This document shows positions 51,813-60,411 of a stretch of 64,000 nt of DNA, piece after piece. A program made the translations under genes and the position numbers. The DNA comes from Apostichopus japonicus (taxonomy: Eukaryota; Echinodermata; Holothuroidea; Aspidochirotida; Stichopodidae), in contig NC_092580.1 in the NCBI RefSeq assembly GCF_037975245.1, positions 576,501 through 640,500 on the forward strand, given 5' to 3'. Under the pieces are notes generated by a model, which saw only the letters and a program-made list of their open reading frames with translations, was not told the origin of the DNA and searched no databases. Position 1 is the first letter of the stretch; the number at the start of each line of letters is the position of its first letter.

Positions 51813-52488
51813 GGATCGAGACCAGGCCAGCGCAGTTTGCTTTTGCCGCGATCTATTACGATCTCTGGGAACTTTAAGTATTAGAAACGAACAAAGATTT
51901 ATATCAACTGCTGTCGTGGCGCGGTTGGTTGTGCTCTGTACCTCGAGAGCGTAACGTATTTTGGATCCTGGGCTCGAGACCCAGCCACTGCAGTTTGCTT
52001 TTGCCGCGATCTAATACGATCTCTGGAACTTTAAGTATTAGAAACGAACATAGATTTATATCTACTGCTGTCGTGGCGCGGTTGGCTGTGCTCTGTACTT
52101 CGAGAGCGTGACGTATTTTGGATCGCGGGCTCGAGACCAGGCCAGCGCAGTCTGCTTTTGCCGCGATCTTATACGGTCTCTGGAACTTTAAGTATTAGAA
52201 ACGAACAAAGATTTATATCAACTGCTGTCGTGGCGCGGTTGGTTGCTCTCTGTACCTCGAGAGCGTGACGTATTTTGGATCGCGGGCTCGAGACCAGGCC
52301 AGCACAGTTTGCTTTTGCCGCGATCTAATACGATCTCTGGAACTTTAAGTATTAGAAACGAACATAGATTTATATCAACAGCTGCCGTGGCGCAGTTGGT
52401 TGTGCTCTGTACCTTGAGAGCGAGACGTATTTTGGATTCTCGGCTCGAGACCTGGCCACCGCAGTTTGCTTTTGCCGCGATCTTATAC
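51813..52488 (+). repeat. Diverged edge monomers of the array
   Basis: Monomer starts are 51,720, 51,876, 52,033, 52,190 and 52,347, the last being cut off at 52,488. From about 51,813 the B-box region changes from CCAGGTGGGGGCAG to CCAGGCCAGCGCAG, CCAGCCACTGCAG, CCAGGCCAGCACAG and CTGGCCACCGCAG. Other changes shared by several edge units are ACGATCTCTGG and GAACAAAGATTT. Divergence is much greater than between interior monomers and rises towards the edge, the usual pattern where homogenising exchange fades at an array boundary. Confidence 0.9.
52381..52466 (+). promoter_or_regulatory. Best-preserved tRNA-like core, last monomer
   Basis: The A-box motif TGGCGCAGTTGG (52,388-52,399) matches the tRNA A-box consensus with no mismatch, and the B-box GGCTCGAGACC (52,442-52,452) is retained. 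The flanks CTGCCGTGGC and GCCACCGCAG are complementary at 9 of 10 positions, a longer acceptor-like stem than in interior monomers. I infer that this unit is closer to the tRNA-derived founder of the satellite. A TATTTT run still lies between the boxes. Confidence 0.6.
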
Positions 52489-52498
52489 TGCTAACCCC

Positions 52499-53122
52499 TA
52501 CTGCTTACACAGTATTGCTCATATGTGTATCTACACACTTCACCGTGTGTACTGAAATGTCTGAAAATACATCTTTATGGACCAAAAATGATAATTGCAT
52601 AGAATTCTGTTGTGGTTTATATTGTGACGACAATAAAAAGTATCATTTTGGTAATAACAAAAAATCATCTCTCACTTTAGGTGGCATACTCCTATTGGAG
52701 TCTATATCAATCCGCTCAAAAGCAGCGGGAGAACATCTTTTTGTGACCTGTTATCAATCATGATCTAGTTTTTTGTGGCATGCATGTTGAAGAGCATTAA
52801 TGGAAGTACATGTGGTGAGAAAATTGGGTCAATTGAGGCTATTTTAGACTCTATGCCTCCCAGGAGCAGCGTAGGAAATTTGTTTACCATTGAGTGAAGA
52901 GGTTTGTTTACAAGTGACGAAAACTTCCGGCTCGGATAGCAAAAAATCTTCATGATCATGGTACGGAAACCTGATGATGCCATGAATGGCCAATTTGTCA
53001 GCTATCCGGTGATGGGTAGCGTTTAGCTAGTGAAAACTTCTATCTAGACTAAGAGACCACATTACTTTTGTGATTTAGTGTGTAAGTCAATGGGGCTTTT
53101 AATGGGCGTATGCTACCTTAAG
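52499..53122. repeat. Dispersed repeat copy 1 (contains MITE-like element)
   Basis: From TACTGCTTACACAG onward the sequence matches 54,927-55,582 (offset 2,428 bp) with scattered substitutions and indels. The first ~175 bp are shared only by these two copies. The remainder is the MITE-like element listed separately. Homology begins 11 bp after the last satellite base and stops at the right inverted repeat. The 82-aa open frame here (52,515-52,763) spans shared repeat DNA and is not convincing as a gene. Confidence 0.85.
52675..53122. mobile_element. MITE-like element with imperfect TIRs, copy 1
   Basis: The left end CTTTAGGTGGCATACTCC is matched on the opposite strand at the right end (CTTAAGGTAGCATACGCC), 15 of 18 positions agreeing. 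About 448 bp lie between the ends, with no transposase frame. That the left terminus is a true element end is supported by copies at 56,812 and 62,964, which start at the same place but have unrelated left flanks. The ends suggest a TTAA-like or TA target, but I cannot define a target duplication. A non-autonomous DNA transposon is the best reading; the superfamily is unknown. Confidence 0.6.
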
Positions 53123-54926
53123 CAAAAATGCTAAAATTTTTCATTTTAAGTGCTAGAAGTCCCAATTTTGGACCAAAGTAGTTGCTATGGTGTGTAAAAA
53201 TGGTTTTCAAGCAAACGTCTGAAAATTCAAGCTTGGATGATTTTTACGCATAAATTAGTATTACAGACTTAAAGTACCACAAAGAGCATGTGCGTTTCTA
53301 TACATGAGACCAGAACAACATTTTGAGCATTTCTGACCAGTTTTCCTCCCCAATAAACTATTGGGTCATTAAGCCTTGACCTACCAAAGCTTCCGTAATT
53401 TGATTCATTCCTTGACCCTGCTAAGTAGGTGCCAAATGCACGATATTCAAAATCCTTCAGAATCAGACCAAAATGCCTGCCGTGTGTGTGACGTGAATGA
53501 CTTAGTTCAGTGAAATTTGACATCCGTGGGCACCTAAAGTACATGGTAACCATATTTTAGGTTATTTTTGCTAAAGTTGGAAGTACCTGGTGTTTGACTA
53601 AAGACAAATACTCAGTTTCAATGCATGAAATACCCATAATGTTGTTAGCTTAGGCCTCAGGTTCATAATGGCGCTACGTTAGTACCCTAGACCACGTCTA
53701 CACCAGCTGTAGCACAATGTGAGGTCTGTATCCTAAGTGGAGTGGCTGCTGAGTGCTAAAACCTTACACAGAGAATGTTTTGAGTCTTATTTAGCAAATA
53801 ATCCACAAAGGTATGCATTTTCTGCTCCTACATATGTGCATCAAGGGGTTTTGAGCCTATTTTCACTATCATTAGTTTTCTGTTGTTTTGTCAATTTTCA
53901 GAGAAAGTTGATGTGCCAAGTCCTCAGCATTCACAGCGATATACTTTGAATGGGTGTGGTATCAATGGCCTCAACTGGTTAGATGAGGTAACAACAAATC
54001 CCAAACAACTCTGACAGCAGAAAGAGATATCCTGATGCTTCCATGGGAGATCTACTGTAGTAACTACAGTATAGGAACCAGTGCTCGCCACCAATGGAGA
54101 ATAAGGTAATTTGACGTTGTTGTTCTTTGCCGAGCAACAAATTTGAATGTTTTATCATGAAATATGCCCCCCTATCCACCTCTCTTCCCTTATAACTGTC
54201 TTTAATACATTGTAACAACCTATGCACAAACCTTTAAATGGACTGGATATGCTGTTGAGGTGAACAGTGTATCTAGATAGCATTTCAGTATTTGTTCCTT
54301 TTGACTACTGTACATACTGTTACAGTGTGTTTCAGTGTGTGGCCGTTGAGCGTGTCGTATCAAGAATATAGGAGGCGATCATTTATTTAGTAACAGACTT
54401 GGTTTATTATTGTACTTCAGTAGCCATATTCAATGGAGTGCACAGACTCGTAGTGTGTAATATGAAGAGCAAGTACGGTAGCTCATATTGATCAGCTACA
54501 TAAATGTACTTGTCACACAGTGAGGCTGTGGTTTACAAATCCCGATGATCCAGTTTTGGCAAAGAACACCTTCAATTCTCTTCTCTTATTCTTAGTAACT
54601 TAGCAGTTGCACTGGAGTGACATGCAATATCAGTTTAACATGTTCCAAACAGTTCAGGAATACATTGGGGTATGTCCTGTAGGTCAGTTTGGGAGGAATC
54701 AGCTGAGCTAAACAAAAGTAGTTTTCATCACTTTTCAGAGCCAGAGATGAAAAAACCCTCCCCGCAGACCCTTCTCTGGATGACGTTTCTGCAGGTAGGG
54801 CAAGCCAGACCAAGTGGGCGGTGATCAGGAATACCAATACAACCTGCAGGAATCATAGATGCACCCAAATTGGTCAAGCTTATCAAAATTGGTGACTGGA
54901 AATGTTGTTGCAGTCGTAGACCTGGT
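53123..54926. other. Unassigned non-satellite sequence
   Basis: No gene is recognised here. Open frames such as the 94-aa minus-strand frame at 53,269-53,553 resemble nothing I know and lack splice or start support. A weak inverted pair (TTAAGCAAAAATG near 53,118; TTTTTGCTAAAG near 53,563) could mark a small element of about 450 bp. A short hairpin (AATATGA at 54,459, TCATATT at 54,483) is also present. Composition is AT-richer than the satellite. Confidence 0.5.
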
Positions 54927-55582
54927 TACTGCTTACACAGTATTGCTCATATGTGTATTTACACACTGCACCTTGCATACTGAAATCTCTGAAAATACAT
55001 CTTTATGGACCTAAAATGATAATTGCATAGAATTTTGTTGTGGTTTATATTGTGACGACTATAAAAAGTATCATTTTGGTATTAAAAAAAAAATTCATCT
55101 CTCACATAAGGTGGCATACTCCTATTAGAGTCTATATCAGTCCGCTCGATTGTTCTCCTTCAAGAAAAGTGCCAAAGAGCAGCAGGGGAACATCTTTTGT
55201 GACCTGTTATCAATCATGATCTAGTTTTTTGTGGCTTGCATGTTGAAGAGCATTAATGGAAGTACATGTAGTGAGAAAATTGTGTCAATTGAGGCCATTT
55301 CAGACCCCTTTAAGGCCTCCCAGGAGCAGCGTAGGAAAATTGTTTACCACTGAGTGAAGAGGTTTGTTTACAAGTGACAAAAACTTCCGGCTCGGATAGC
55401 AAAAAATCTACATGGTCATGATACGGAAAATTGATGATGCCATAAAAGGCCAACTTGACAGCTATCCGGTGATGGGTAGCGTTTAGCTAGTGAAAACTTC
55501 TCTCTAGACTTAGAGACCACATTAATTTTGTGATTTAGTGTGTAAGTCAATGGCGCTTTTAATGGGCGTATGCTACCTGAAG
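54927..55582. repeat. Dispersed repeat copy 2
   Basis: This is the second copy of the 52,499 repeat. It keeps a GATTGTTCTCCTTCAAG segment missing from copy 1 but present in the related 56,812 copy, so copy 1 carries the deletion. The left flank (GTAGACCTGG) is not satellite, showing that the repeat exists independently of the array. The embedded MITE-like element spans about 55,105-55,582. Confidence 0.85.
55105..55582. mobile_element. MITE-like element, copy 2
   Basis: The element runs from CATAAGGTGGCATACTCC to GTATGCTACCTGAAG and is about 478 bp long. The inverted repeats are like those of copy 1 with different substitutions. It has no coding capacity. Confidence 0.6.
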
Positions 55583-55727
55583 GATTCTTGCCAGGTTTGT
55601 TACTGTTTTTTAAAGCTTTTTATATGGACAAGAGTTCACTCTTGTAGCTACATAGTGATTCCAAACACAACCTTTGATTCAAGTCCTACAATTCTTCCAT
55701 ATCAGAAAGACCTATAGGGTCGTCCCC

Positions 55728-56945
55728 ACATCCATTGCTTGTCTCTCTGTGAGCCATCATAGCACTGTGATAGGCCCTTAATAGAGCTTGCAAATTAACA
55801 AACCTGTTTCCTGTAGATTCTGCAAACATGGTTTGTTGTGACTGAGTTGAAAATATCTCATGTCCTTTATCTGCTGGGTTAATTACTCTCTCACATCTTC
55901 CTTGTCGAGCCTTCTATAAGCAGGTTTGCGAGAGGAATTAGTTGCCATATCTGTATCAGAAGAGCTAGGAATATCACCAGTGCAATTGGCATCAGCTTCA
56001 GCAGCTGTTCAAGCAGTAAAGCCAAACCTGTTACCTGGCTTGAAGGTTATTACATGCCTATCAAACATGCCTTTCCTTCTACCCATTGTTCTAAATACTA
56101 ATCAGTTTTTATCCTTAAAACATACCAATTTTCCAGTGACCTATTCACTAGTTTTGTTTGTAAGCATTTATTGGAAGTCTAAGCAGTTGAATAGCTACAC
56201 ATAGAATGATACAAGACAAGACTTACACTGAGAAACTAGTCAATATGATCGACTACAACTAGTTTGGAATGTTGTTTGAACAGCGCCCTCATTCTAGATC
56301 CGGTCACAGCTAGTGCATAGATCTCCTAAGTAGTTTTTGCACCAAAATCTGACAAAATACCTTTGAAAAGCAGTGCCAAAGTAACAAGTAACTTTTTCTC
56401 TTTCACTTTAGAGCCACAGCTAAGGGCGCATGCTTACTGGATGCTGGGAGTGATCAAATTTTCAGAGGGAAGAAGGCCAACCAAGTTTCCACCAGAGGGG
56501 GTAAGTAGCACCAAACTGAGGGACTGTGCTTAAAACACATTGTGTGGACCCAAGAACAATTTAGACATTCAGTAGATGCCTGTCATGCTGATGGAATGAC
56601 TTCTTATCACACTAGGGAATATGTCAATCATTGGGCTCTCACTTGTTTAAAGTTCAGTACCGTATTATTCATATAGACTGTACAACATGTGTGAAACACC
56701 ATATGAAGATTCACCCAATAGACAGAGATACACAGAAATGATGTAAGTCACAACTTCTCAAACTATCATAAAAAGGAGGTTTAATGTGGAGTTTAAATAT
56801 CTCAGCTGTTACTTAAGGTGGCATACTCCTATTAGCATCTATATCAACCTGCACAAGTGTTCTCCTTCAGGAAAAGTTCCAAAGAGCAACAGGAGAACAT
56901 CTTTGTTTATATCTTATCAATTAGGATCTGGTTTTCTTGGTTTGG
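55728..56945. repeat. Segmental duplication A
   Basis: The part CACATCCATTGCTTGT to CTGTAGATT (about 55,728-55,825) matches 60,865-60,957. The part from TAATCAGTTTTT (56,099) to about 56,945 matches 62,238-63,085. In the second copy the middle is replaced by a LINE fragment. The segment carries an exon-like island at 56,412 and ends with a MITE-like copy at 56,812. It lacks the LINE, so it shows the arrangement closer to the pre-insertion state. Confidence 0.8.
56412..56500 (+). other. Exon-like island of unknown gene
   Basis: A pyrimidine-rich tract ending TTTCACTTTAG precedes 56,412, and GTAAGT follows 56,500, so this 89-bp stretch has good acceptor and donor signals. Two frames are open. 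The frame containing CLLDAGSDQIFRGKKAN is better supported, because the duplicate at 62,573 keeps it open despite a 6-bp insertion and reads LLDTGSDHIFRGKKAN. The other open frame contains YWMLGVIKFSEGRRP. I do not recognise the protein. The D-T/A-G-S stretch resembles an aspartic-protease active-site motif but is too short to claim. Confidence 0.35.
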
Positions 56946-57137
56946 CTGTAATGGAGCATGAATGGAAGTACAAGTGGTACACAGATTGGGTCAGTTGAGG
57001 CAAGTTTAGACCACTTTAGGTCTCCCTGGAGCAGCATATGAACATTGTTTACTGCTGAGTAAAGAGGTTTGTTTACAAGTGAAGAAAATTTCAAGCTCTC
57101 ATAGGAAACAAAAAGTCTGCACAGTCATGATAAAGAA
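56812..57137. mobile_element. MITE-like element, copy 3 (3' truncated)
   Basis: It starts CTTAAGGTGGCATACTCC, the cleanest version of the terminal repeat, and stays similar to copies 1 and 2 to about 57,137, where similarity stops without a right inverted repeat. The left flank is shared with copy 4 but not with copies 1 and 2, so this insertion predates the A/B duplication. Confidence 0.6.
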
Positions 57138-57787
57138 ACTTGAGGTTCAAATGAATGTGATAAATTTATTAGAATAAACCAAAAGCAAATAGAATGAAGG
57201 GTAATTTAAACCAAGAAATACTGCACGACGCAACTCACATGCATACCTGTAAATGTTACCCACGCACGACGACACATACAAAACTGACACGTAAAGGGAA
57301 ACACAGCATCACACGCATTAAAACAATCGAAGACCATTAACAGGGTGTACTGCTGAGTTTCTGGAGAAAGATTGTAAAACAAACCACCTGCTGCTGAAGA
57401 AACAAAGTCTAAACATTCAAGAGTTCTGCTGCCTCCATTGGTCTTTATTATAACTTTCTGTCAAATATCATTGGAGATATGGATATTTTGGCTTCCAGAT
57501 TAAAGGTACAAAGCCAACATGTCTGGGAGGAAATGCTCCTAAAAAGGTCAATGCCCGTTCACTGATGCACATATTATATGACATCACGGTCACGCCAATA
57601 CATGTGTCTAAATGCTTCAAAGCATGCCTTTTCTTTCATTGTTGATGCTGGATCTGGAAAATAACCATTTCATCCTTAATTAAAAGTCTTGAATTTTAAT
57701 ATATCAACACTGAGGGAACCCTGAAGGATTGATAATCCAACACAATCGTAGAATAGAAAAGGTGAGGGATTTCTCAACCAAGGCTTC
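57138..57787. other. Unassigned sequence
   Basis: I see no recognisable gene, RNA or mobile element here. The 70-aa minus-strand frame at 57,676-57,888 is an out-of-frame shadow of the P2X7-like exon. Confidence 0.5.
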
Positions 57788-57959
57788 CTATACAATTGAG
57801 TTTTCTCCTGGCATCTTGAATCCAGTGAAATGACCATTGGCTGGAAACTCACTTCTGATTCTTTGGACTGCACATGATGGTAGCACAACCCTGACGTGTC
57901 TTGCTAGGAACCCCCAGCACCTTTGAACCTGTTGACCGTAGGCTATGTATCTGTACTGC
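57788..57959 (-). pseudogene. P2X7 intracellular (ballast) domain-like terminal exon
   Basis: On the minus strand a long T tract and AG (acceptor at 57,961-57,960) precede an open exon ending at a TAG stop (57,790-57,788), about 56 codons. It reads YRYIAYGQQVQRCWGF, then VVLPSCAVQRIRSEFP and GHFTGFKMP. The order AY..., LPSC...IR.EFP...G[YF].GFK.P is the signature of the end of the P2X7 receptor C-terminal cytoplasmic domain, which in P2X7 binds guanine nucleotide and zinc and which also occurs alone in many uncharacterised invertebrate proteins. No ion-channel part is visible. The expected upstream WC.CG.C zinc-ligand region is not found intact between here and 58,433, and the upstream exon-like block has a stop. 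I therefore call it a gene fragment or pseudogene, although a live gene with distant exons is possible. Confidence 0.65.
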
Positions 57960-58432
57960 CTAAAAAAAAATATTGAAAGTTCAAAATGTATGAATGTTGG
58001 CCCATGATGTCCACAATAACAAGCAGGGATACAATGTACAGTTATGGTTACATTTGTTGTGAATTTACACCTTCCATATTTCATGAAACATTCTTTTGTT
58101 CAGACAATTGATTTGCAAAACTCCAGGCCTAAGTACTAGCCTAGTAATAATGAGTATAAAATGACACATATGCCTACCTAGCATGGCTGCATAATGCAGC
58201 TTACGTCCCGAGCCAAACTTTCAGTATGTAACCACCACTACTACTACTACTACGCACCATACTGAACATGTATGAATACATAGCCAACACACAGTACATA
58301 TGGGTTGTAAGGATTCTATGGTTGTAAGTCACCGTAACACAACTCACAATATGGTTAAGGCAGTTCCGCGAATTCCAACCACACATGCACAAAATGGACT
58401 GGATTTTGTTTGCTTCATTACTAAATTCTTAC

Positions 58433-58540
58433 CACGTTGTATGCTCCTTGCAATAGTTCCGAACGGGTTTCTTCTTCGATATGTTGTGGAGCTTCAATTT
58501 CGGCTCATTTGACAGGCTCGAACTGATACGGTTCTATATC
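58433..58540 (-). pseudogene. Upstream exon-like block with PYQFEP motif, in-frame stop
   Basis: On the minus strand TTACTGTTAG precedes 58,540 and GTAAGAAT follows 58,433, giving a 108-bp (36-codon) block. It reads DIEPYQFEPVK, then a TGA stop (58,507-58,505), then AEIEAPQHIEEETRSELLQG. From memory of the family, PY.FEP followed by acidic residues is typical of the N-terminal part of P2X7-C-domain proteins of invertebrates and fish, which fits the downstream exon at 57,788-57,959. The stop suggests decay unless the block is read differently. A tiny frame with C.CG between 58,400 and 58,345 might be a remnant of the zinc-ligand region, but the implied intron would be only about 30 nt. Confidence 0.45.
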
Positions 58541-58720
58541 CTAACAGTAACACCTCAGGTCCACCCTCAACATTAGGTTCAATATTGGCATGATCATCGC
58601 CTTCACTCTCTGCTTCGAATATTAGAAAGGGCACTCCAATTCTAGTACAATTTCACTGCCTGGTGAAGAACCACTATCACTTTGAACTTCGGTTGCCACA
58701 TTTGGTTCTAAATCTGACAT
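58494..58720 (-). pseudogene. Acidic N-terminal-like coding remnant, frame-broken
   Basis: On the minus strand an ATG at 58,720-58,718 opens a frame reading MSDLEPNVATEVQSDSGSSP and closing at a TAA (58,624-58,622). An adjacent frame offset by one base stays open from before 58,616 to 58,496, reading EAESEGDDHANIEPNVEGGP. Both are rich in D, E, S and P, like the disordered acidic leader of P2X7-C-domain proteins, and lie directly upstream of the PYQFEP block. The frame change suggests a broken gene. Chance open frames remain possible. Confidence 0.35.
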
Positions 58721-59461
58721 TCCACGGGAAATTTAGATTTGAATTCGTGCTGACTTGTTATCGATTGTTTTGTGTATTTATGTACACTTGTCGGAGTGTA
58801 GGTATGATATATGTTCGGAGGAAACAGCGAGAGCAAATCGTGTTCCTAAAATGTTGTCACATTAGGTCATGAGATTACGAAAAAAAATTTCGAAGGGAAA
58901 AATCAAGTTTCTAATTGGCAGAGTGGTTGATATATGTTCTAGAGAACATGCTTAGATGGATCCCAAAAATACAGGATGTTGAAATTTTCGTGTCGTGGCC
59001 ATAATAAGTAAGAATTTGAAAATTGCCATTTTAGACTCTATGAGCCTTAAGTATAGCTAAGGGTATTGGTTATGATATGTAATCACGGAATATGACAAAA
59101 AGGTCTCATCATTTTACGCTTTTTTTTTTAGTGATTTGGGGGCAAATTTTGTGAAAAATCACCAAAATATCGCAATGTGGCATGAGATTGACACGGAAGT
59201 AACAACACATTGGTACACCATGGCATGTGCCCAAAAATGCACTGATGAAGTAATAGTTAGACTGGAAGAACATGTTCATGGCCTGTAGAGACCAATGTAC
59301 TACCTGTGTCTGTTGTTTTGATCTGTGTGTTATTGAGATGTGTAGTAGTACAAGTAAAGGATGGTATAAGGAGCCACTAGTTTCAATGTTAAGCTATTGA
59401 ACAAGTAAAACCTGAGGAACTGAAGTTGTACATCTGGTGAGTAGTCTACTTTTATACAGTG
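58721..59461. other. Unassigned sequence
   Basis: I see no recognisable gene. The only structure noted is a short hairpin (GTGATTT and AAATCAC) around 59,130-59,165. The stretch ends at the hAT target site. Confidence 0.5.
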
Positions 59462-60411
59462 TAGTGCTGATAGTCGTGATCGATTAATCGCCAGTAGTCG
59501 CGATTACACTTTGGAAGTTTGATTAATCGCTCTCAAAACCTAAGTTGCGATTACTGGACTAAAGCTAGCACTACACACAATCTGCTATTGAAAAATAGCC
59601 TAACCTATCAAAAACAACACTTAAGCAGTTTGTCAGCAAATATTGCAAACACAGGTTCTTACAATGCTACACTAGAACTGTGCTGTGTTAAAAATCAGCA
59701 AGCACCTGTTCAGGTTAGATTCATGCGTTTACTTGTTAGTAATACGATTGTTCTGCAGTGCAACATTTAGTCCTAGCAATGTTTCATCATTGCGCATAAT
59801 TGCAAATTCCCAAATTTATTAATCTTTAATGATTGCCAAAGAATTTGTAATTTCTTCAAACATGCATGTTTACAGTATATTTCATTTCTGGCCAGTGGTT
59901 CACATGTATCATATGTCTGATAGAGTGTGTCGATTGCGGTGAAGTTTCATTTCAATGTGTCATAATATGTGCGTGCTATCACACTAGGCTAAAGCCTAGC
60001 CTAGAAGGTGAACGTCCTTCTACAGAAAACTCTTGCATAGTAATCATCACACCGCTACAGGGTGTTGCATCTATTCATTTTTTTGCTGTGATTAGTGCTA
60101 GTAGTTGTAGTAGCCTTGTAGATCCATTCCAAAGTTTTTGATTTACTTTGAAGGATTTTAAGAAATGTTGAATATTGAAATTTGTTGACAGTTTTTGTTT
60201 GGTAGATGTTTTAACATGAATTAGACATCACACATTAAGACTTGAAAGAACAAATAGGGACAGTGCACCATGGAAAAAGATTTGTTTGACTGTATTTCTG
60301 CAATGTAGAAATGACAGTGATGATGCCATAACTGTAACCGAGTATCGCGAGAAGAGCTATGCGATTAATCAACTACAAAAGTAAGAGTCGACTATCAGCA
60401 CTAATACTGTG
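59454..60411. repeat. 8-bp target site duplication flanking the hAT element
   Basis: ATACAGTG (59,454-59,461) and ATACTGTG (60,404-60,411) match at 7 of 8 positions and directly abut the inverted repeats. Eight base pairs is the duplication size made by hAT transposases. Confidence 0.8.
59462..60403. mobile_element. Non-autonomous hAT-type DNA transposon (942 bp)
   Basis: The left end TAGTGCTGATAGTCG (59,462-59,476) is the perfect reverse complement of the right end (60,389-60,403). The ends begin TAGTG, fitting the hAT terminal pattern YARNG, and an 8-bp target duplication flanks them. Subterminal GATTAATCG and GCGATTA motifs occur near both ends, as expected for hAT transposase binding regions. 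The interior has only short frames (for example 83 aa at 59,519 and 91 aa at 59,866) with no BED zinc finger or hATC dimerisation signature, so it must depend on a transposase made elsewhere. The single mismatch in the target duplication suggests moderate age. Confidence 0.85.

Larger units (their letters stand above)
1..52488 (+). repeat. Satellite array, ~337 head-to-tail monomers of 155-157 bp with tRNA-like core
   Basis: One monomer runs from an AAGTATTAG start to the next (1 to 157 is 156 bp) and repeats without interruption or inversion to 52,488. Most units are 156 bp. A frequent 155-bp form has CTGGAAC instead of CTGGGAAC, and another length variant has four rather than five G in the GGTGGGGGCAG run. 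By hand count the consensus is about 51% GC with 13 CpG per unit. Common alternative states are GTATTTT or GATTTTT after GTGAC, CTCATACGG or CTTATACGG, GCCGCGATC or GCCGGGTTC, and ATTGCGGG for ATCGCGGG. Every unit contains A-box-like and B-box-like motifs. The array continues beyond the left edge; the right edge is sharp, with homology stopping after TCTTATAC at 52,488. Chromosomal location (centromeric, pericentromeric or other heterochromatin) cannot be told from the sequence. Confidence 0.98.

Noticed and set aside
1-52488. Dozens of long open frames on both strands, up to 988 codons, with 52-residue repeats
   Set aside because: They follow from a stop-poor 156-bp period that is a multiple of 3; they appear in several frames and both strands at once, mostly lack ATG starts and switch frame at each 155-bp unit.
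1-52488. CRISPR array
   Set aside because: There are no unique spacers; the whole 156-bp unit repeats, and the flank is eukaryotic.
1-52488. 5S rRNA or other rDNA tandem array
   Set aside because: I see no recognisable 5S, snRNA or rRNA sequence in the unit; the only RNA-gene resemblance is to the tRNA A and B boxes.
53269-53553. 94-aa minus-strand open frame
   Set aside because: No recognisable domain, composition typical of chance, and no supporting splice or start signals.
55926-56204. 92-aa open frame (plus strand) reading SVSEELGISPVQLASASAAV
   Set aside because: It begins at a TTG, has no good splice donor, resembles no family I know, and its second half runs into duplicated non-coding repeat DNA.
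56412-56500. Retroviral-type aspartic protease from the D-T/A-G-S motif
   Set aside because: Only a few residues match, with no flap or second conserved region and no neighbouring retroelement gene in that frame.
57676-57888. 70-aa minus-strand frame overlapping the P2X7-like exon
   Set aside because: It is a different frame from the recognisable domain and has no similarity of its own.
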